In this document: piece by piece, positions 14,296 through 23,420 of the stretch
Numbering within the stretch: position 1 is the stretch's first letter
Layout of the letters: the number at the start of each line of letters is the position of its first letter
NCBI GenBank assembly: GCA_963544155.1
Contig: CAUUDW010000003.1
Coordinates: 9,923-73,922 of the forward strand
From: Nanoperiomorbus sp963544155
Lineage (GTDB): Bacteria; Patescibacteriota; Saccharimonadia; Saccharimonadales; Saccharimonadaceae
Direction of reading: 5' to 3'
Length of the DNA stretch: 64,000 nt
Made by a program: the position numbers and the translations under genes
The notes under the pieces: generated by a model
The model's input: the letters and a program-made list of their open reading frames with translations, nothing else
The model's database searches: none
What the model was told of the DNA's origin: nothing

Positions 14296-16761
14296 CTACT
14301 TGACCACCAGATTTAGGATCTTACCCGGCACATAGATGCGCTTAATAATCTCCTTATCCTTAGTGAAGCGCTGGACGTTGTCTAGCTGAAGCGCCCTCTC
14401 TTCCACTTGCTCGGCGGCTATTTGTTTAGCTACTTCCAGCTCGCCCCTCAGCTTGCCATTAACCTGCACCGCCACCTTGACCGTATCAGTTACTAGATAT
14501 TGCTCATCATAGACCGGCCAAGCGACTTGCTCCAATCGGCACTCTTCGCCATTGAGCTGACAATAGAGTTCACTAGCGACATGTGGGGCAAACGGCGCTA
14601 GTAGCTGACATAGGCTACTCAGCACCGCTTGCCATAGCTGGCGGTCAAACCCGGCTGTCTTTAGTTTAGTCAGGCTATTGAGATGCTCCATCAAGGTGGA
14701 AACGGCGGTATTAAACTGCGCCCCGTAGATATCCTCAGTCACTTTCTTGATAGTGACATGCTCGGTGCGTAGCAGCTCTAGCTGAGTCGTCTTATCAAGC
14801 TCAACTAACTTATCGGCAGATTTCGCCTCCAGATATTCCTGCACCAGACTCCAACACCGATTAAGAAAACGATAAACTCCACCAATCCCACCGGTATTCC
14901 AAATAGCGTCCAGTTCGTATGGACCAATAAACATCTCGTAAGTCCTCAGTGTATCTGCTCCGTAGCCACTATCAATCACGTCGAGCGGGTCTATCACATT
15001 TCCTTTACTCTTACTCATCTTGAGTCCATCCGGCGCATTGATATAGCCATTATAAAGAAGCCTCTTAACCGGCTCACTAAAGCCTAAGTAGCCATGGTCA
15101 GCAAAGAACTTCGTCCAGAATCGAAAGTACAGCAGATGCGCCACTGCGTGGTCACCCCCAACATAATAATCAAGCGGGCACCAATAGTCAGCCTTGTCTT
15201 TATCCCACGCCTGCTGATTATCCCCGGCGCTGGTATAACGGAACAAATACCACGACGAACAAGCATAGCTATCCATCGTGTCGGTCTCTCGCTTGGCCGG
15301 GCGACCACACTTGGGACAAGCTACATTCACCCATGACTTGACCTTAGCTAGGGGTGACTGACCGTCGCCCGACGGCTGATAGTCATCAATATCAGGCAAT
15401 TTAACCGGCAGATCTTCCTCCGGCACCAGCACTTCACCACAATGCGGACAGTGGATTATCGGTATCGGCGCTCCCCAATAGCGCTGGCGAGAGATCAGCC
15501 AGTCACGCATCTTGTACGTCACCTTGCTACGCCCGATACCCCGCTCCTCCAGCCAAGCGACAATTTGCTCCCTGGCATCACTAGTTGAAACGCCATTAAA
15601 ATCACCGCTATTGATCAAAGTACCTTCACCATCATAAAAGTCGATCAGGTCGTCATCGTCGATATCTTCAGTCGGATCAATCACCTTGACGACCGGCAGA
15701 TTGTACTTCCCGGCGAACTCATAATCTCGCTCGTCATGAGCCGGCACAGCCATGACCGCCCCTTCACCGTAATTACCCAGCACATAGTCGGCGATCCAGA
15801 TAGGCATCTTCGCTCCGGTAGCAGGGTTAATAGCATGGGCTCCCGTGAAGACACCTGTCTTCTCCTTATCACCCTGGCGCTCAATCTCAGATCGGCGCAT
15901 TGCCTGCTCGCAATAAGCCGACACCGAGTCCTTTTGCTCGTCGGTCGTTATCTCCCTAACTAGCTTGTGTTCGGGTGCTAACACCAGGAAGGTGGCACCA
16001 AATAGCGTATCAGGACGGGTAGTGAAGACCTTAATCAAATGGTCGGACCCGTCAACCGCAAACTCCACCTCGGCGCCCTGGCTCCGTCCGATCCAGTTGC
16101 GTTGCATCGTCTTGACTTTAGCCGGCCAGTCGATCCGGTCAAGCTCGTCCAGCAACTCATCAGCGTAATCAGTGATCTTAAAGAACCACTGCTTCATCTT
16201 CTTCTTTTCAACTTCACTGCCACAGCGCCAGCACTTTCCACCCTCAACCTGCTCGTTGGCTAGAACTGTCTTGTCAACCGGACACCACCACTGATAGCTC
16301 TCTTTGCGGTAAGCCAGCCCATGCTTGTACAGTTGTTCGAAGCACCACTGTGTCCAACGATAATACTCCGGGGCAGATGTATTGATCTCTCTGCTCCAGT
16401 CTACCGCCATACCTAGGCGCTGATATTGCTTCTTAAAGTTAGCGATATTTTGTGTCGTCGTCACCTTGGGCGAGGCTCCGGTCTTGATGGCGTAATTTTC
16501 AGCAGGTAGCCCAAAGTTATCCCAGCCAATCGGTCGCAACACATTGTATCCCTGCTGGCGATAGAAACGAGCCAACACGTCAACGATCGTAAAGTTGCGA
16601 ACATGCCCCACATGTAAACCAAGACCCGAAGGGTAAGGGAACATCTCGGCTACATACATCTTTGGTCGGCTAGTATCTCCGTCGGCTGCCCGATAAGTCT
16701 GCTCCTCCTGCCAGATTTGCTGCCATTTCGCCTCGACTTTTATAGGATCATACCGCTTCAT
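14296..16761 (-). CDS. leuS: Leucyl-tRNA synthetase
   Basis: Charges tRNA-Leu in the cytoplasm. The class I HIGH motif appears as LGLHVGH in the first 60 residues with the PYPSG lead-in. A zinc knuckle CWRCG follows, and the CP1 editing domain spans the middle with the threonine-rich TTRPDTLFG and the GTG-type motif. KMSKSKGNVIDP is the signature loop. The anticodon-binding and C-terminal domains are complete. Length 821 is normal for the bacterial type. It abuts the murF-like gene (next base), as the last gene of a leftward operon. Confidence 0.98.
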   Translation of the reverse strand: MKRYDPIKVEAKWQQIWQEEQTYRAADGDTSRPKMYVAEMFPYPSGLGLHVGHVRNFTIVDVLARFYRQQGYNVLRPIGWDNFGLPAENYAIKTGASPKVTTTQNIANFKKQYQRLGMAVDWSREINTSAPEYYRWTQWCFEQLYKHGLAYRKESYQWWCPVDKTVLANEQVEGGKCWRCGSEVEKKKMKQWFFKITDYADELLDELDRIDWPAKVKTMQRNWIGRSQGAEVEFAVDGSDHLIKVFTTRPDTLFGATFLVLAPEHKLVREITTDEQKDSVSAYCEQAMRRSEIERQGDKEKTGVFTGAHAINPATGAKMPIWIADYVLGNYGEGAVMAVPAHDERDYEFAGKYNLPVVKVIDPTEDIDDDDLIDFYDGEGTLINSGDFNGVSTSDAREQIVAWLEERGIGRSKVTYKMRDWLISRQRYWGAPIPIIHCPHCGEVLVPEEDLPVKLPDIDDYQPSGDGQSPLAKVKSWVNVACPKCGRPAKRETDTMDSYACSSWYLFRYTSAGDNQQAWDKDKADYWCPLDYYVGGDHAVAHLLYFRFWTKFFADHGYLGFSEPVKRLLYNGYINAPDGLKMSKSKGNVIDPLDVIDSGYGADTLRTYEMFIGPYELDAIWNTGGIGGVYRFLNRCWSLVQEYLEAKSADKLVELDKTTQLELLRTEHVTIKKVTEDIYGAQFNTAVSTLMEHLNSLTKLKTAGFDRQLWQAVLSSLCQLLAPFAPHVASELYCQLNGEECRLEQVAWPVYDEQYLVTDTVKVAVQVNGKLRGELEVAKQIAAEQVEERALQLDNVQRFTKDKEIIKRIYVPGKILNLVVK

Positions 16762-18078
16762 TCACTCCTCCTCCAGCTCTTCCTCGTCATGTTTACCTAG
16801 CCCGGTAAACCAATCCTGTTTACGCTTCTGCCATTCTTCATCTTGGCGCACCAGCTTCGCCGCATCATCACTATCTCTCAATAGCACCTTGGTCGCCTCC
16901 TCGGCATAGACCCGGTCTTGCGAGCCTTTGATTAGCACTACCGCCCCCGCCTTCAGTACTTGGCTGGCAAAGGTACCGGCTGAAACGGGGTCGGCAAAAG
17001 TCCTGGTCTGACAGCCATTCTTCCTGGCCGCCAGCGCCAATTGCTGGTTGGCCATATCACCAATGGTAATAACCCAATCAAGCATTGACGGATCACAAAA
17101 TGAACCGACTTGCTGATGAGCTGATAAAGCGTAGTTGCCCAGCTCATTCATCGTGCCCAGAATAGCGATTCGTTGCGGCGCTTCGATCTGATAGAGGGTC
17201 TGCAAGGCTGCAATCGCCGCAATGGGCGACGAATTGTAGGTATCATCTATCAGAGTTGAATTACGTCGACCGGGTAGAGGATTCATCCGTCCCGCTACGG
17301 GACGAAACTTCTCTATATTAGCCACCAGCTCGCTCACCGGTACGCCCATCCGCAAACCAACCGTTACGGCAGCGCAAGCCGACTTAAGCATATGATTGCC
17401 CACCACATGCAAAACAGCTCTAATCGGCTGACTTAGCTCCGGTGCAGTAAAAACAACCTCATAGCCGGCCAGCGGCGACCCGCCGATCACATCTACCTGA
17501 TACTGCCCGCCATCTATACCATAGCTGGTTAGGTTGCCGGTATTAGCGTAATTAACAAATTGACTATCCACGTCATCATTACCAACGATTACCAGCCCCG
17601 AGCAGCCCGACAGAGTGAACTCTTCTCGTGCCACTTGGTCGAGCCCACCCGGAAAGCCCTCCATGTGCTCCGGTGATACTGCTGTCAGCACCATAATATC
17701 GGGACTGAGGTAATTAGCATAAGTAGCCAAGTCGCCCGGATGATCGGTGCCAAGCTCTTGGATGATCACATCGACACCCTGAGGTGCTTTGACCCTTTGG
17801 CGCATCGCCCGAAATACTTGTCGCCAGGTACTTCTCTGGTGTACTAGCTCTGTCGGAGGGTATTTTACGCCCATTAGCGCCAGCGGCACACTCAGGGGGG
17901 TATTGAGATTGCCCGCTTCCAGCTGAGTGCGATATCTCCCCGCCAGGGCAGTGGCGATAGCCGTCTTAGTCGTAGTCTTGCCCACCGACCCCACCACCAC
18001 GATTAGAGTCGGATGATGCTTCTTAAAATACTTCTTAATATACCTTTCCAGGCGCCACTGCACATATTGCTTAAACAT
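16762..18078 (-). CDS. Mur ligase family protein, MurF-like
   Basis: An ATP-dependent ligase that probably adds D-Ala-D-Ala to the UDP-MurNAc-peptide. The P-loop is GSVGKTTTK (residues ~30-38). Other family features are the ELGTDHPGD motif, SPEHMEGF with the ligase His, the NHMLK segment, and a central-domain end at DDTYNSSP, the MurF version of the D-D/S-Y-N-A-N-P motif. The first Mur domain that binds the UDP sugar is reduced to about 25 residues. That suggests a shortened MurF or a MurF-like ligase with another acceptor (inference). It sits between the P-type ATPase and leuS genes. Confidence 0.85.
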   Translation of the reverse strand: MFKQYVQWRLERYIKKYFKKHHPTLIVVVGSVGKTTTKTAIATALAGRYRTQLEAGNLNTPLSVPLALMGVKYPPTELVHQRSTWRQVFRAMRQRVKAPQGVDVIIQELGTDHPGDLATYANYLSPDIMVLTAVSPEHMEGFPGGLDQVAREEFTLSGCSGLVIVGNDDVDSQFVNYANTGNLTSYGIDGGQYQVDVIGGSPLAGYEVVFTAPELSQPIRAVLHVVGNHMLKSACAAVTVGLRMGVPVSELVANIEKFRPVAGRMNPLPGRRNSTLIDDTYNSSPIAAIAALQTLYQIEAPQRIAILGTMNELGNYALSAHQQVGSFCDPSMLDWVITIGDMANQQLALAARKNGCQTRTFADPVSAGTFASQVLKAGAVVLIKGSQDRVYAEEATKVLLRDSDDAAKLVRQDEEWQKRKQDWFTGLGKHDEEELEEE

Positions 18079-18110
18079 AGTCTCATTATATATCAGGATG
18101 ACTGATATAG

Positions 18111-20453
18111 CTAAGACCCGGCTCGCCTAGGTCTCCGCTGAATCAGCAACTGAACCAAGGCGATCAAGCCTATAGCTATCGCCGCCCATAGCAACACGAT
18201 TAGTAAAGTTGTCGGATCTAGTCTGAGACTAAAGATTTGTGCCACTCTAGGTAACAAGAGATGTAGAGCAAAGACGCCGCCACATAGACCAATCAGCCCG
18301 ATCTTCCACCCCCTGATTGGTCGAGCCAACCAAGCCAGAACGGCTAATCCTATAGTCATTGCCGCTATTGACACACTGGTACCCGCCACTATCGTAGGTA
18401 CGCCTGCTCGACTGAGCTGGCTATAGCTCCCCAGCATAGCCAGAGCGGTAATTGCGCCGGTGGGAATAGCGAAACTCAACACTCGACATAGGAAACCCGG
18501 GCGATATAGCTGATTATTCGGCGCCAACGCCAGGAAGAAAGCCGGCACGCCAATACTAAGAGTACTGATCACCGTCATTTGAGCCGGCAGGAAGGGGTAG
18601 GCTAGCCCCAACGCCGTCACTGCCAGTGCCAACACTGCGCTATAGACATTTTTAATAATAAATAAGCCGGATGCCCGTTCAATATTTGCCACTACTCGCC
18701 GCCCCTCCGCTAAAACACTAGGCAGATGACTGAACTTATTGTCCATTAGCACCACCTCAGCCACCGCCCGAGTAGCCGGTGACCCGCTATTCATGGCGAT
18801 ACCTAAATCAGCCTTTTTCAGGGCTAAGGCATCGTTAACACCATCGCCGGTCATCGCCACTACCCTACCCGCTTGTTGCAAAGCCGCAACGATCCGGCGC
18901 TTTTGCTGAGGCTGAACCCGACCGAAGATATTATGCTTTTTAACAGTATCGAGAAACTTAATTGCGGCTTCATCGTAGTCGGGTAGGTCACGGGCATCAT
19001 AAGACCGAGGAGATAAGCCAACCCGTCGAGCAATCGTCGCAACCGTCCGAGCTGAGTCGCCCGAGATGATCTTGATCTCTACCCCTTGCTTCTTGAAGTA
19101 ACTAAGTGTCGACGCAGCATCAGGGCGAATGCCTTCCGCCAGTGAAATGAGTCCTAGCGGCTTTACCTTGCCGAGCTCATCACCGGTCGGCAATCGACTC
19201 AGCGCCACTATAGCTACCACTCGGAAGCCTTGCCTAGCCAGATCGTCAGCTCGCTTAACTGCTTTTTGACACAGCTCACTATCGCCCGCTAAGACAATTT
19301 CCGGCGCTCCCATGGCGTAACTTTCTCCATTCACCAGCCTAACAGCACTCCATTTACGCTGACTGTTAAAGGCAATGTGCTGAGCAACATCTAGTGCCGA
19401 TTCGTTGGCCAGGTAGGTCGCTACAGTATCACCGGTCGGTGATTCACCGGCCCCAGCCAAGCTAGCGACCAATTGGCGCAATCGGAGCTTTCCCTTGGCT
19501 AGCTCGATTATCTCGACAACCGCCATATTGCCATCGGTAATAGTGCCGGTCTTGTCTAAGAGCAATGTATCTACCCTGGCCAAAGTCTCGACCGCCGGCA
19601 GTTGTTGCACCAAGACCTGCTGTCCGGCTAGCCTAACCACAGCCAGCAAGAATGCCATACTCGTCAGTAGTACCAGCCCCTCAGGAATCATACCGACGAT
19701 AGCCGCCACGGTATGCACTACCGCCTCCGACCAGTTGCCCTGCCCAATTCTAAGCTGGCCAATGATTAAGATCGGCACCACCAAGAGCATCAGCCAGGCT
19801 ATCCACTTCATGATCCGATTCGTTGCTTCTACCAGCTCGGACGAAGCCCGATGAAACTGCTTCGCCTCCCTAGATAACTTGGCAGCGTATGAATCACGAC
19901 CCACTTTAGTCGCCCGCATCAGACCATCGCCGGCCACCACTAGTGAACCTGACAACACCCGGCTGCTAACCGGCTTAGCGATCGAGTCAGCCTCACCGGT
20001 CAGCAGGCTTTCATCAACCTCCAGTCCAGTTGATTGAATTACTTCTCCGTCAACAACTATCTGATCGCCTCGTTCGACGGCAATCAGGTCGTCTTGAACG
20101 ATCTCACCGGCATCAAGTTCCTCCATCTGACCGTCTCGCACTACTTTCACCCTAGGCTTAGCGACGATCACCAGCTTGTCTAATACCGCCTTCGCTTTTA
20201 GCTCCTGGATGATACCGATGACAGCATTAAGCAGCATAGCGATGAAGAAAAGCGAATTAATCGGATTCCTATTCACCACCAGCACCACCACTGCCAGTGC
20301 AGTAATAAGGGCGTTAAACGGAGTCAGGATATTTCCCCTTAGGATATCGGCCAGGCTGCGGGAAGCATCGGAGTCGGCTCGGTTGACCAGACCGGCTTGC
20401 TGACGAGACGCCACCTCGCTGGCAGTGAGCCCGGCGTATTGCTTACGATGCAT
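18111..20453 (-). CDS. P-type cation ATPase, CtpE-like (probable Ca2+ pump)
   Basis: An integral-membrane pump driven by ATP. The phosphorylation motif DKTGTITDG has Asp300. The actuator motif is LTGEADS (~151-157), the hinge is MTGDGVNDALALKKAD, and the fourth transmembrane segment carries IPEGLVLLTS (PEGL 257-260). The PEGL form of the ion-binding segment and 780-aa length fit the P2-like CtpE group, reported as calcium exporters in mycobacteria. There is no heavy-metal CPC motif or N-terminal metal-binding domain. It overlaps the upstream 230-aa gene by 11 bases. Confidence 0.9.
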   Translation of the reverse strand: MHRKQYAGLTASEVASRQQAGLVNRADSDASRSLADILRGNILTPFNALITALAVVVLVVNRNPINSLFFIAMLLNAVIGIIQELKAKAVLDKLVIVAKPRVKVVRDGQMEELDAGEIVQDDLIAVERGDQIVVDGEVIQSTGLEVDESLLTGEADSIAKPVSSRVLSGSLVVAGDGLMRATKVGRDSYAAKLSREAKQFHRASSELVEATNRIMKWIAWLMLLVVPILIIGQLRIGQGNWSEAVVHTVAAIVGMIPEGLVLLTSMAFLLAVVRLAGQQVLVQQLPAVETLARVDTLLLDKTGTITDGNMAVVEIIELAKGKLRLRQLVASLAGAGESPTGDTVATYLANESALDVAQHIAFNSQRKWSAVRLVNGESYAMGAPEIVLAGDSELCQKAVKRADDLARQGFRVVAIVALSRLPTGDELGKVKPLGLISLAEGIRPDAASTLSYFKKQGVEIKIISGDSARTVATIARRVGLSPRSYDARDLPDYDEAAIKFLDTVKKHNIFGRVQPQQKRRIVAALQQAGRVVAMTGDGVNDALALKKADLGIAMNSGSPATRAVAEVVLMDNKFSHLPSVLAEGRRVVANIERASGLFIIKNVYSAVLALAVTALGLAYPFLPAQMTVISTLSIGVPAFFLALAPNNQLYRPGFLCRVLSFAIPTGAITALAMLGSYSQLSRAGVPTIVAGTSVSIAAMTIGLAVLAWLARPIRGWKIGLIGLCGGVFALHLLLPRVAQIFSLRLDPTTLLIVLLWAAIAIGLIALVQLLIQRRPRRAGS

Positions 20454-21135
20454 TGAAAGTCTTGTTAAATAGTGTTTGACCGTTCTCGTCGTCGATATTG
20501 ATGGTCAATTTATTGATCGTCGTAAAATTAGTCGCTGTCAGAATGTATTTCGTCTTGTTGTTATTGATGGTGAAATTAAATCGGAGCAGACCGACCTGAT
20601 CGCCCCCTCTCGGTCCATTGACCTCGTTCTTGATGCTGCCTAAATCAAGCGACACTTTATTCAGTCTGATATTTAGCTTCATTGTCACTGCCCGGATAGC
20701 TGACTTAAAAAGACTGACGTCATCTCTACCATGTTCTCTGCCATACGTCTCGAAGCCATACCACAGCACGTCATCCTTAAAGATGTATCTGACTATCTTA
20801 TCCGGCACGCCCGCCCTGTAGAAGTCATCTAGCGGCACATCGGTGCCGGGGCCGATCACCATCCGGTCGCCCTTCATCACCGCCGGCGCCGATTCGCACG
20901 CCCCTTTAGTAACCGGGTCGATCCAATAGAGCTTCCATTCACCATCGGTGACCAAGGGCTTCGACACAGTAAAGTCTTCAGTACCACTGACAGCCACTAC
21001 AGCTTTTCGCACCGCCGGATCGCCGCTACGCCACGGCTTAGCGATATTAACGATAGCCACTATCATGACGATCACTACGAAACCCACTCCGACTCCCAGT
21101 GCAATCAAACGGCGTTTCCTCGAATCATCAAACAT
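20443..21135 (-). CDS. Membrane-anchored extracytoplasmic protein of unknown function
   Basis: A 230-aa protein with an N-terminal anchor (LIALGVGVGFVVIVMIVAIV, ~residues 10-29) after a short basic segment, then a single soluble domain of ~190 residues. The domain is mixed alpha/beta, with one cysteine (GACES) and a C-terminal half rich in Asn/Thr beta strands. No catalytic motif is recognisable. It lies 4 bases after the three-domain hydrolase gene and overlaps the CtpE-like pump gene, so it is in the envelope operon. Confidence 0.6.
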   Translation of the reverse strand: MFDDSRKRRLIALGVGVGFVVIVMIVAIVNIAKPWRSGDPAVRKAVVAVSGTEDFTVSKPLVTDGEWKLYWIDPVTKGACESAPAVMKGDRMVIGPGTDVPLDDFYRAGVPDKIVRYIFKDDVLWYGFETYGREHGRDDVSLFKSAIRAVTMKLNIRLNKVSLDLGSIKNEVNGPRGGDQVGLLRFNFTINNNKTKYILTATNFTTINKLTINIDDENGQTLFNKTFNAS

Positions 21136-21139
21136 ATCT

Positions 21140-23110
21140 CTACGTTGCTCCCGTTCCTACATACCTAAAGAACTCAGGTTTTACCCCGTGTCGATCTTTC
21201 CGGTCGACTATTGATGGACCGTGATTCTTGCCACAACCGGGGTTGCGAGATCCGGCAAAGTGATATGTTCCATCACTATTAGTGCCTAGATAAATCTCGA
21301 CATGTCCTTTCCACCAAGCAATATCACCCGGCTGTGGGTCAGTCACTTTTTGGTAGGCCTTTATGCCGGGCATTGCCTCTGTAGTAAACGTTTTAAGGTA
21401 ACCGGTTGCTTTATAGACTACGGACGCCACAAAACCGGAGCAGTCAACCCCATTTTCCATACCACGAAAGTGTGCATTTATTAGCTTCTCAACGTGTTCT
21501 TTATTTTCCACATGGCCACCGCCCCAAGCATAGCAAGTACCGCCATCTTCGTTCTCCCAAGCTGCCATCGCTTTAGCTACGTCGGCGATAGATCCATTTA
21601 GCCCCGTCGATGCCTCGCCACACTCATCCTTATTCCTGTCCGGATCGCCGTCTCGGATGAACTCGTATATTTTCTTATTCAGCTCGCTCTTATAGTTGAT
21701 CCCGTCATCCTCAAAGTCGGTCTCTTTGATATCTTTCTTAAACTTAGTGTAGACATCGATATACTCCAGCTTCTTGCTGCCGGACAGACCGCTCTTCAGT
21801 TCGTTATTAAACTTCTCGATATCGGCGTTCTTGATCTGCGTCTTACTCTCTAGTACCGGATTGACTGAGACGACGAGGACTTTTCTGGCTTTCGCCCAGG
21901 CACCATTATCTGCTACCAGCTCCTTTAGCTTATCAGTGTAACGTTTAGCGCCACCGGCCATATCATTGACGCCGAGAACAAAGACTATCGTATCACCTTT
22001 TTTGTCTTTGTCTTTGTCTTTGTCCTTGTCCTTATCCTTATCTTTCTTGTCTTTACTCTGGTCTTGACTATTCTGAGCTTGACCTTCGCTCTCTTTCAGC
22101 TGACCACTCACTTGATTAATGGCAGTATTAACGAACCAATCATAGCCGTCATTCTCGTCAGTCACCCAGATGTCTTTATCATTCTTACCACCGGCATTTT
22201 GCAGACCGATCGCTCGCTTGTCGCCGACCCAGAAAGCTCGCTCTTCAATCCTCTTTTCAATACTGGCACCACCGCCACTAGATGAACCAGAGCCACCGCC
22301 TAACGCCAAATAAACTACATAAGCGCCGTAATCCTGGTTAGCAGGACACTTAACACTACCCGGCCCCAAAGACTGGCACCAGTTGCCGCCGTTCTTGTTC
22401 GGATCTCGTTTCTCGTCTGCTTTGTTCATCACATAGGGTGACCCTTCGCCATCAAGTCCCTCCTGGTGACTAAAGCCCAAATTCTCTGCTTGCTTAACAT
22501 AACGATGCTCCATCTTGCCTAGAACGTAGGCTTCGCCTGAATTATATGCAAACAGAGATCGTTTGATAGTCCTCGGATCATTCCAGTCGCCACCTCCGAC
22601 AGCTTGGTGTTTACTCTCAAATTCTTGCATAGCAACTTCAGTAGCCTCTTCAAACTTAGCATCACTGAGCACTTTATCGCAGAAGTCAGATCTACCATGA
22701 CCTTTACCGTCAGGATCATAGCCGTAGGGACCCTCACATTGATGGGAACTACCCTGAGCTATGCGGCTTTCTCGATAATGAATAGCCGCTAATATCTGCC
22801 AGGCAACCCCGTACTTTGAGGCAATCTTCTGATAGATTGGCTGATAATGCTTAACTCTGTCCAGCTCTTCGTCTGTCAATATCTGATTGCCTTCGTAGTC
22901 TTTATTGTCACCAATTGACAAATTGCCACCACCGGGTACACACGGCTCAATATTGTGGTACGGCACACCCCAGTCGAAGATCTTGCGCTGATCCTTGCCC
23001 ACTGCATAGGCACTCAGCGCCACTAAAATAGCTACCGCTACTGCACCGAGCGTACAGCCGGTAAATCGAGCAACATATCTGGAGATTATCCGCCGACCCA
23101 TCATAACCAT
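21140..23110 (-). CDS. Secreted three-domain cell-wall enzyme: transglycosylase, SGNH-like, NlpC/P60
   Basis: A signal/anchor helix (residues ~16-37) is followed by a lytic transglycosylase-like domain (~85-240; GVAWQILAAIHYRES with candidate catalytic E114, and FAYNSGEAYV). A Gly/Ser linker (271-280) leads to an SGNH-hydrolase-like domain (~290-485). A KD-repeat insertion (353-371) sits inside this domain. The NlpC/P60 domain is ~505-655 with DCSGF (C557) and GHVEIYLG (H603). The SGNH domain keeps GVND (380-383) but has WVGDKR where GDS is expected and DDGIN where DxxH is expected, so it is probably not an esterase. Peptidoglycan remodelling is the likely role. Confidence 0.85.
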   Translation of the reverse strand: MVMMGRRIISRYVARFTGCTLGAVAVAILVALSAYAVGKDQRKIFDWGVPYHNIEPCVPGGGNLSIGDNKDYEGNQILTDEELDRVKHYQPIYQKIASKYGVAWQILAAIHYRESRIAQGSSHQCEGPYGYDPDGKGHGRSDFCDKVLSDAKFEEATEVAMQEFESKHQAVGGGDWNDPRTIKRSLFAYNSGEAYVLGKMEHRYVKQAENLGFSHQEGLDGEGSPYVMNKADEKRDPNKNGGNWCQSLGPGSVKCPANQDYGAYVVYLALGGGSGSSSGGGASIEKRIEERAFWVGDKRAIGLQNAGGKNDKDIWVTDENDGYDWFVNTAINQVSGQLKESEGQAQNSQDQSKDKKDKDKDKDKDKDKDKKGDTIVFVLGVNDMAGGAKRYTDKLKELVADNGAWAKARKVLVVSVNPVLESKTQIKNADIEKFNNELKSGLSGSKKLEYIDVYTKFKKDIKETDFEDDGINYKSELNKKIYEFIRDGDPDRNKDECGEASTGLNGSIADVAKAMAAWENEDGGTCYAWGGGHVENKEHVEKLINAHFRGMENGVDCSGFVASVVYKATGYLKTFTTEAMPGIKAYQKVTDPQPGDIAWWKGHVEIYLGTNSDGTYHFAGSRNPGCGKNHGPSIVDRKDRHGVKPEFFRYVGTGAT

Positions 23111-23152
23111 TAGCTATATTCTACCATAACCGTCATTAAATATTCCTCTATA

Positions 23153-23228
23153 TGGTGGAGTAGATCGGACTCGAACCGACCACCTCAGCAATGCGAATGC
23201 TGCGCTCTACCGGATGAGCTACTACCCC
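23153..23228 (-). tRNA. tRNA-Ala(CGC)
   Basis: A 76-base cloverleaf with a GGGGTAG/CTACTCC acceptor and encoded CCA. The anticodon loop TTCGCAT gives CGC (codon GCG). D-loop GG and T-loop TTCGAGT are standard. Confidence 0.95.
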
Positions 23229-23250
23229 AAGCCTCCGCTATCATTATACT

Positions 23251-23285
23251 ACAAAACAAAACCTCGCCGGAGAAGTCCACGAGGT
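23251..23285 (-). terminator. intrinsic terminator of the small RNA downstream of ligA
   Basis: On the minus strand, ACCTCG (23285-23280) and CGAGGT (23266-23261) form a stem, followed by TTTTGTTTTGT. Confidence 0.75.
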
Positions 23286-23384
23286 CTTGCTACTTTTACC
23301 TGGCTGTTGTGCGCCCACCCGGGGGCGTTACGCTTTTTGTTTTCTTGGTTCCAGACGGGTTAGCCCCGCCTGCACACCAGCCAC
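23260..23384 (-). ncRNA. candidate ~125-nt structured small RNA of unknown family
   Basis: On the minus strand an extended -10 (TGG-TATTAT, box at 23389-23394) lies so that transcription would begin at about 23383. There a 12-bp closing helix starts: TGGCTG plus GTGTGC with GCGCAC and CAGCCA at 23301-23314. Inside are GGCGGG-GCUAA-CCCGUC, a small UGG-AA-CCA hairpin, a long A-rich strand, and GC-rich helices. After the closing helix comes a ~15-base linker and an intrinsic terminator. I could not match it to SRP, 6S, tmRNA, RNase P or a known riboswitch. A T-run after GCGTTACGC also gives the plus strand a terminator-like signal, so orientation is likely but not certain. Confidence 0.5.
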
Positions 23385-23388
23385 TTTT

Positions 23389-23397
23389 ATAATACCA
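23389..23397 (-). promoter_or_regulatory. extended -10 promoter for the small RNA
   Basis: TGG-TATTAT on the minus strand, with TTGTGC 16 bases upstream as a possible -35. It falls just after the ligA stop and points into the small RNA. Confidence 0.5.
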
Positions 23398-23420
23398 CAA
23401 GCACAATCAAGCACAAGCCC

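Noticed and set aside
21990..22060. Short tandem hexanucleotide repeat
   Set aside because: It encodes the in-frame Lys-Asp linker of the secreted hydrolase, so it is a coding repeat rather than a separate element.
23260..23384. Identification of the small RNA as SRP RNA or 6S RNA
   Set aside because: The GGAAG/GCAG-type SRP apical loop is missing and the length and helix order do not fit 6S.
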